A stretch of DNA of 64,000 nt from JADJRH01 sp046351455 (GTDB lineage Bacteria > Myxococcota_A > Polyangia > Polyangiales > Polyangiaceae), in NCBI GenBank assembly GCA_046351455.1, contig JAXLYM010000031.1, positions 39,589 through 103,588 on the forward strand, read 5' to 3'. The notes beneath the pieces were generated by a model that was given only the letters and a program-made list of their open reading frames with translations, was not told where the DNA came from and searched no databases. Positions 59,490 to 64,000 of the stretch are shown piece after piece. Positions within the stretch are counted from its first letter, which is position 1. Every line of letters begins with the position of its first letter. A program made the position numbers and the translations under genes.

Positions 59490-60674
59490 ATGGCCGTCGC
59501 CCGTGACAGCCTCGCCACCGTCGCCGCGGTCGCGTTGCACGCGGCGGTCTTCGCGCTGGGCCTCCGGTTCTCCTCGCGATCGCCTTCGTTTGTCGAAGAA
59601 ACACCGTCGCCGGCCGGCGTCGCCGACATCGAGCTGGACGTGCGCGACGACGACCCGCGGCCGCCCCCGAAGCCTCCGGAGACGCCGCACGCCCAGGCCG
59701 GCAGCGTCGACGTGCACGATCGCGGTGTGGCGCCCTCGTTGCCGTCGTTGCCGCCGCCGAGCGTGGAGCCTCCGCCGCAAGCGAGCGCGACCGCGCCGGG
59801 GACCGCCGCGCCGGCCGCAGGAACGGCCTCTCCGCCCCCGGGGGAGTACGGCGCGACCGGCGTCGTGCCGATGGCGGGAAGCGGCCCGTTCGGCGCCGCC
59901 GCGTGGACGATCGCGGGCGCCTTGCCGAGCGGAGCGGACGCGCCGGACGCCTCGCCCACCGCGCAGCCGGGCCCGATCGGACCGCGAAAGACCGCCGTGT
60001 CGGAGGACGTGAAGGCCCGGACGGACGCGCTCGTCCGCGATCCGATCACGGTGCACGATCGCGAGCTGGGCCTTGGAAATCCGGGTGGAACGGCGATCTC
60101 GAATTCCGTGGCCGAGGCGGTGCGCGCCTCGTCGCTCCCCGGCGAGTCGGGCGGCGTGCTCGTCGTGATGGTGGGCGGCGACGGCGCGGTGACGTCGGTG
60201 AGCGTGTCGCACTTCACGGGCGGCGACTCCAACGGATGGAGCGCCGTCGCGAGCGCCGCGGCCGCCGCGCTCAAGGGCAAGAAGCTGGGTTTGTCGGGGC
60301 TGGGCCCGAAGGGTGCCATTGTGAAGGTGGAAGTCCGCAGCAGCGTGACGTACCCCTCCGGCAGCCGCGATCGTGGCCAGTTGGGGTTGCCCGGCCTCTT
60401 CGACGGCCCGCCGCGCGACGTGATGCCGGCCCCTGCGCCCGGCGGAGACGACGCGTGCACCGCGCCGACGAACGGCATCAACCCGTTGTGTGGAGTCGGC
60501 ATGGTGATCGCGCGCGGCGACGTCTCCGACTTCTTCACGAAGAAGCACCGAAACGTCCGCGCCTCGTTCAACGTGCAGGTCCTCGACAAGCCTGTCCGCT
60601 CCGACGCCCCGCCCGCGGAGAAAGCGCCGCCGCCCGCAGAAAAGCCCGCTTCCTCCGCTGCCGCGCCTCGCTGA
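59490..60674 (+). CDS. TonB-like energy-transduction protein
   Basis: A 394-residue protein with one N-terminal membrane helix (about 8-25), then a long Pro-rich periplasmic stretch (45-180) with runs of Pro, Ala, Gly and Ser. The C-terminal TonB/TolA-like domain about 215-290 has VLVVMVGGDGAVTSVSVSH, VASAAAAALKGKKL and the strand VKVEVRSSVTYPSG. After that an extension with two Cys (DDACTAPTNGINPLCGVG) and a Pro/Ala tail. TonB-like domains pass proton-motive energy to outer-membrane transporters; no ExbB/ExbD pair or receptor is adjacent. ATG 59490 is preceded by a weak ribosome site. Confidence 0.8.
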   Translation: MAVARDSLATVAAVALHAAVFALGLRFSSRSPSFVEETPSPAGVADIELDVRDDDPRPPPKPPETPHAQAGSVDVHDRGVAPSLPSLPPPSVEPPPQASATAPGTAAPAAGTASPPPGEYGATGVVPMAGSGPFGAAAWTIAGALPSGADAPDASPTAQPGPIGPRKTAVSEDVKARTDALVRDPITVHDRELGLGNPGGTAISNSVAEAVRASSLPGESGGVLVVMVGGDGAVTSVSVSHFTGGDSNGWSAVASAAAAALKGKKLGLSGLGPKGAIVKVEVRSSVTYPSGSRDRGQLGLPGLFDGPPRDVMPAPAPGGDDACTAPTNGINPLCGVGMVIARGDVSDFFTKKHRNVRASFNVQVLDKPVRSDAPPAEKAPPPAEKPASSAAAPR

Positions 60675-60804
60675 GAGAGTGCCAGTCTGTCTTTGGGCCG
60701 CGGGGAGCGCTCGCCCCTCTCCCGCGCCCCTCTCCACGCGTCACGGCGCGCCTCTCGGCGAAATCGCTGGACAGGCACGCACGATTGGGCCACGCCGATT
60801 CCGC

Positions 60805-61746
60805 ATGAAGATCGCCATCCTCGGCGGGACGCGGTTCATCGGCCACGCGGCGGCGGCGCTCGCGGCGGAGCGCGGGCACGACGTGGCCGTGCTGCACCGC
60901 GGAAAGCACCCGTGCGAGCTCGCGTCGGCGCGCCCGATCGCCGTGGATCGCCAGGATCCGAGCGAGGTCTGCGAGTCCTTGGCCCGCCTCGCGCCGGACG
61001 TCCTCATCGACACGCGCGCCATGTCCCGCCTCGACACCGAGGTGACGGCGCTCGCCATCAAGGTCCTGAGCCTGCCCATCGTGGCGCTCTCCAGCGTGGA
61101 TGTCTATGCCCAGTTCGGCCTCCTGAACGGCCTGCCCGGCCCCGCGCCGGAGCCGCTCGTCACCGAGGATTCCCCGTTCACGATCCCCTTCCCTTTCCGA
61201 GGGATCGCGGGCCACGACGCCGGCCCCGACTACGACAAGAAGGACGTGGAGGACGTCCTTCGAAGAGCGGTGTCGGAGGGCGCGCCCGGCGCGATCCTCC
61301 TCCGGCTCCCGGCGGTGTACGGCCGCCGCGACTACCGCCGTCGATTCGGCGCCCTCGTGGACGCGCTCGACGCGGGCACGCGCCAGATCCCTTGTCGCGG
61401 CGGCGCGTCGGTGCGCCTGTCGCACGCGCACGTGCGCGACGTGGCCCACGCGATCGTGCTCGCGGCGGAGGCTCGAAAGCCCGGCGTTTCGGTGTACAAC
61501 GTGGGTGAGGCGCAGGTGCCGACCATGCGCGAGCGCGCCGAGGCCTTCGCGGAGCGCATGGACGCCCGCTTCGAATGGTGCGAGACGCCCGACGTGCCCC
61601 CGCCGTTCGCCCTCTTCGGAAAGCAGCCCAACGACGTCGTGGTGTCGACCGAGAAGATCCGCGCCGAGCTCGGATTCCGCGAGATCACGACCCCGGAAGA
61701 GCGCCTCTCGGACACGATCGCGTGGCTCCGCGAGAGCCGCATTTGA
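60805..61746 (+). CDS. NAD(P)-dependent epimerase/dehydratase
   Basis: A 313-residue short-chain dehydrogenase of the extended type. The nucleotide-binding GGTRFIG (7-13) starts it. The active-site Ser is in SSVDVYAQFG; the Tyr/Lys pair of YDKKDVED has an altered spacing (YxxK rather than YxxxK), as in CSP41-like members. Conserved LPAVYGRRDYRRRF follows. Likely substrate is a nucleotide sugar or polysaccharide precursor. ATG 60805 is the first after the long frame that carries no homology. The stop overlaps the next start by one base (TGATG), so it is coupled to the peptidase lipoprotein. Confidence 0.88.
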   Translation: MKIAILGGTRFIGHAAAALAAERGHDVAVLHRGKHPCELASARPIAVDRQDPSEVCESLARLAPDVLIDTRAMSRLDTEVTALAIKVLSLPIVALSSVDVYAQFGLLNGLPGPAPEPLVTEDSPFTIPFPFRGIAGHDAGPDYDKKDVEDVLRRAVSEGAPGAILLRLPAVYGRRDYRRRFGALVDALDAGTRQIPCRGGASVRLSHAHVRDVAHAIVLAAEARKPGVSVYNVGEAQVPTMRERAEAFAERMDARFEWCETPDVPPPFALFGKQPNDVVVSTEKIRAELGFREITTPEERLSDTIAWLRESRI

Positions 61747-62654
61747 TGAGACCCAAAAAAGCGCGCGGCGCCGGGTTCCACGGCCCGATGCTCGCCGTCC
61801 GACTCGCCCTCTCGTCCGCGGCCCTCTTCGTGATGGGCTGTTGCCTGCCCGCCCTGGGCTCGAAGGAGCCGTATTCCGCGGAGGCCCTCGCGGCGCACGT
61901 GAAGTCGCGACAGGCCACGTACGGAGACGGCTGGACCGTGCTCGCGACACCATCGTTCGTCGTGATCGGCGACGGCCTCCCGAACGACGTGCGCCTCGAC
62001 GCCGAGGAGGTCGTGGCCGTGGGCGCGCGCAAGCTGAAGGCGGCCTTCTTCGAGCGCGATCCGCCGGACATCGTGGACGTGCTCATGCTGAAGGACGACT
62101 CCAGCTACGACCGAGCCGCCGGCACGATCCTCGGCCCGCCGACCACCCCGTACGGCTTCTTTTCCCCGTGCCAGAAGCGAATCTACGTCAACATGACGAA
62201 CGGCAACGGCACGCTGGTGCACGAGCTCGTTCACGCGTTCATGGCGGCCAATTTCACGTCCTGTCCGGTCTGGTTCAACGAGGGATTGGGCTCTCTCTAC
62301 GAGCAGCCGGACCTCGCGAGCGACCCGATCCGAGGCCGCACGAACTGGCGCCTGGAGGACCTCCAGGAGGCCATTCGCGACAAGAAGACGATCCCCATCG
62401 AGGAGCTCCTCGCCCTGTCCGACTGGGATTTCACGGCGAAGAAGCGCGTCATGCTCACGTACGCGATGTCCCGCTACCTCTGCTACTACCTGCAAGAGAA
62501 AGGCCTCTTGCAAACCTTCTATCGACGTTTCGTCGAATCCCACGGAACGGACCCGACCGGCCTCGAAACCCTGAAATCCGTGCTCGGGATAAAAGACATG
62601 CGCGCCTTCCAGTCCGAGTGGGAGGCCGAGAACATGAAGCTCACGTTCCCCTGA
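61746..62654 (+). CDS. Putative zinc metallopeptidase lipoprotein
   Basis: A 302-residue exported protein. The signal peptide ends with a lipobox-like VMGC (Cys32), followed by a second Cys. The zinc site is HELVH (159-163) with a third ligand in WFNEG (Glu179), the gluzincin arrangement of DUF1570/peptidase MA-like proteins. The C-terminus (DWDFTAKKRVMLTYAMSRYLCYYLQEKG) is helical, as in that family. The start ATG overlaps the upstream stop (TGATG). Coupling to an epimerase suggests a shared role in envelope or exopolysaccharide work, an inference from position. Confidence 0.85.
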   Translation: MRPKKARGAGFHGPMLAVRLALSSAALFVMGCCLPALGSKEPYSAEALAAHVKSRQATYGDGWTVLATPSFVVIGDGLPNDVRLDAEEVVAVGARKLKAAFFERDPPDIVDVLMLKDDSSYDRAAGTILGPPTTPYGFFSPCQKRIYVNMTNGNGTLVHELVHAFMAANFTSCPVWFNEGLGSLYEQPDLASDPIRGRTNWRLEDLQEAIRDKKTIPIEELLALSDWDFTAKKRVMLTYAMSRYLCYYLQEKGLLQTFYRRFVESHGTDPTGLETLKSVLGIKDMRAFQSEWEAENMKLTFP

Positions 62655-62756
62655 GCTCCGCCTCCGCGGAACGGACTCCGTCCTCCCAGTGGCGGCCGCC
62701 GGGGCGCGACAAGCAGCGAAGACGCCTGTCGCGCCCCAAACCAACTCCCTCTCTGA

Positions 62757-64000
62757 CTACCGCGCTCCCTTCGCGTTATGCCCGTCGGCGAACCCTTCCC
62801 ACGGCGACGCGAGGTAAGGGAACCCCGCGAGGAAGGTCTTGTCGTTCGCGCTCACGCCGTCCGGCACCGTGCCGCCGAAGCCCGGGAGGCACGTCGGATC
62901 CAGCCCCGTGAGCAGCAGCCCCAGCTCGATGTCCGTCACGTCCGCCTGCTCCGTGTTGGCGCTCGGCGTGATCGGACGCCCGTTCGGGAAGCCCGACGGG
63001 ATGCCCAGATCCACCCGCAGCACGTCGCCGATCGAGGTGATGCTGTGCGCGTTCGCCGACGGGATGTTCTTGAGGTTGATCACGTCGATGATGTCCGCGC
63101 GGTTGGTCTTGAGCTGCGCCAGCTTGCCGCCGCACGCCGCGAGCGCCCCGCCCGCCCCATAGAAGCCCGCGAACTCCGCGTCACGCACCACCACCGGATT
63201 CAGGAAGTAGCCCCCGAAGTACGTCAGATCGTCGCTCGGACGCAGACGATTCCAGAGGTCCTTGTCCTGCAGGCCGATGACGGCCTCGTTGATGAGCGGC
63301 AGCCCGAGGCGCGACACCTGCGTCCACGGACCCAGCCACTCCGAGTCCCCGTTCGCGCGGAGCACCCGAGTCTTGCGCCGGCTCGCCGAGGCCCACACAC
63401 CCACGGTCTGCGCCGTGTTCGGCGTGCCCTTCACCACGTCCGTGCCGCCGTTCGCCACCTTGAGCGGGATCGACAGCGCGATCGTGTGCGTGTTGTAGCC
63501 GGCCACGTTGTCGTGCGCGTTGCAGCCGGTCGCCGGGCAGATGCCCGCGAGATCGAAGACGGCGCCGAGATCGACGTAGAACCCGTCGTCGCGCGGACCC
63601 GCCCACACCTTGCCTTCGCCGGCCATGTCCTTCAGGAACGGCGCGGCCGTCACGAACTGCTCGTACGTCGTGCCGCCCGGGATTTGATAGGCGATCGAGT
63701 TCGTCCGAGGCCCGATGTTCGGCGGGGCGACAGGCACGTTGACCGCGATGTCCTTGCTCGTGTTCCCCGTGACCTTGGTCACCGTGAACGTCTGCGCGCC
63801 GCCCGCGATCTGCGAGAAGAACTCCTTGCCTCCGCCGACGGGAGCGGCCATGTCCGCAGGGTCCTTGTACTCGAACGGAGCCGTGCTGAAGCGGATCTGG
63901 TACTTCAGCTTCTCCTTGAAATCCGAGCCGCCGCGCACGAGGTGGATCTCGTAGAGCACGTCGTCGGAGAACTTGTGGAAGTTCGGACCGCCGGCCGGCT
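62757..64000 (-). CDS. DUF4331-family protein, N-terminus beyond window
   Basis: The gene runs off the right edge; 413 codons are visible and the frame is open to the last base. Segments typical of DUF4331 are FHKFSDDVLYEIHLVRGG, SIAYQIPGGTTYEQF, WAGPRDDGFYVDLGAVFDLAG and the asymmetric PLINEAVIGLQDKDLWN. The end has IPSANAHSITSIGDVLRVDLG and FPYLASPWEG. DUF4331 proteins are usually exported or large cytoplasmic proteins of about 450 residues, function unknown, so about 30-60 residues should be missing. A candidate ATG-like start seen inside the frame (63957-63959, GTG) is not the true start, since homologous sequence precedes it. Confidence 0.88.
   Translation of the reverse strand, partial: PAGGPNFHKFSDDVLYEIHLVRGGSDFKEKLKYQIRFSTAPFEYKDPADMAAPVGGGKEFFSQIAGGAQTFTVTKVTGNTSKDIAVNVPVAPPNIGPRTNSIAYQIPGGTTYEQFVTAAPFLKDMAGEGKVWAGPRDDGFYVDLGAVFDLAGICPATGCNAHDNVAGYNTHTIALSIPLKVANGGTDVVKGTPNTAQTVGVWASASRRKTRVLRANGDSEWLGPWTQVSRLGLPLINEAVIGLQDKDLWNRLRPSDDLTYFGGYFLNPVVVRDAEFAGFYGAGGALAACGGKLAQLKTNRADIIDVINLKNIPSANAHSITSIGDVLRVDLGIPSGFPNGRPITPSANTEQADVTDIELGLLLTGLDPTCLPGFGGTVPDGVSANDKTFLAGFPYLASPWEGFADGHNAKGAR

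Overview
The window reads as a 64-kb piece of chromosome from a myxobacterium, most likely of the order Polyangiales (Myxococcota). This rests on very high GC with strong third-position G/C bias, a FrzS-like pseudo-receiver/coiled-coil protein, a Ser/Thr kinase fused to a formylglycine-generating-enzyme-like domain, a MYXO-CTERM-type C-terminal sorting tail, many Gly/Ser/Thr-rich lipoproteins, and a eukaryote-like sterol reductase. No plasmid, phage or CRISPR module is visible. One IS110-type insertion sequence and one tRNA gene (Ala, GGC) are present.

Layout. 1-6 kb (minus strand): an ECF-type sigma factor coupled to a cut-off gene, a frameshifted envelope protein, a membrane-anchored MutS-like ATPase and the translational GTPase TypA. 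6-9 kb (plus): a tiny MYXO-CTERM protein, a membrane protein, a hotdog thioesterase and a class II photolyase. 9-10.7 kb: a degraded IS110 transposase and its non-coding flank. 10.7-21 kb: tRNA-Ala with its terminator, then on the minus strand an Old Yellow Enzyme relative, the kinase/SUMF1 protein, the FrzS-like protein, phosphofructokinase, a GrpB protein and a FabH homologue lacking its catalytic cysteine. 21-25.6 kb (plus): a membrane protein, an acyl-CoA-synthetase/methyltransferase fusion and two TerB-like paralogues. 25.6-30.6 kb (plus): an SPFH protein with a ribbon-helix-helix partner behind a palindromic promoter, then two overlapping radical SAM genes.

30.6-42.7 kb is mostly housekeeping: ccmB, speA, dnaK, rpmE, a DUF1385 protein, prfA with a coupled unknown gene, a HIT protein and a Ski2-like helicase. 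42.9-45.4 kb is a compact sigma/anti-sigma operon bracketed by two Spy/CpxP-like (LTxxQ) envelope proteins, probably an envelope or metal stress sensor. 45.3-50 kb holds a WYL regulator divergent from a trypsin-fold protease without a signal peptide, then a DHCR7-type sterol reductase coupled to a small frameshifted gene. 50-64 kb carries lipoproteins, a wax-ester synthase/DGAT, a beta-propeller/phosphoesterase lipoprotein, a macrodomain-like protein, a membrane metallophosphoesterase, an alpha/beta hydrolase, a TonB-like protein, an NAD-dependent epimerase coupled to a zinc-peptidase lipoprotein, and a truncated DUF4331 gene.

Cells of this kind would use the lipid genes (sterol reductase, WS/DGAT, FabH-like, ACS-methyltransferase) for membrane and storage lipids. 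The FrzS-like protein and the kinase fit a gliding, developmentally complex bacterium. Several reading frames are broken by single bases, mostly in short homopolymer runs; these may be uncorrected sequencing errors or true pseudogenes, and this affects how the IS110 and the two small frameshifted genes should be read.
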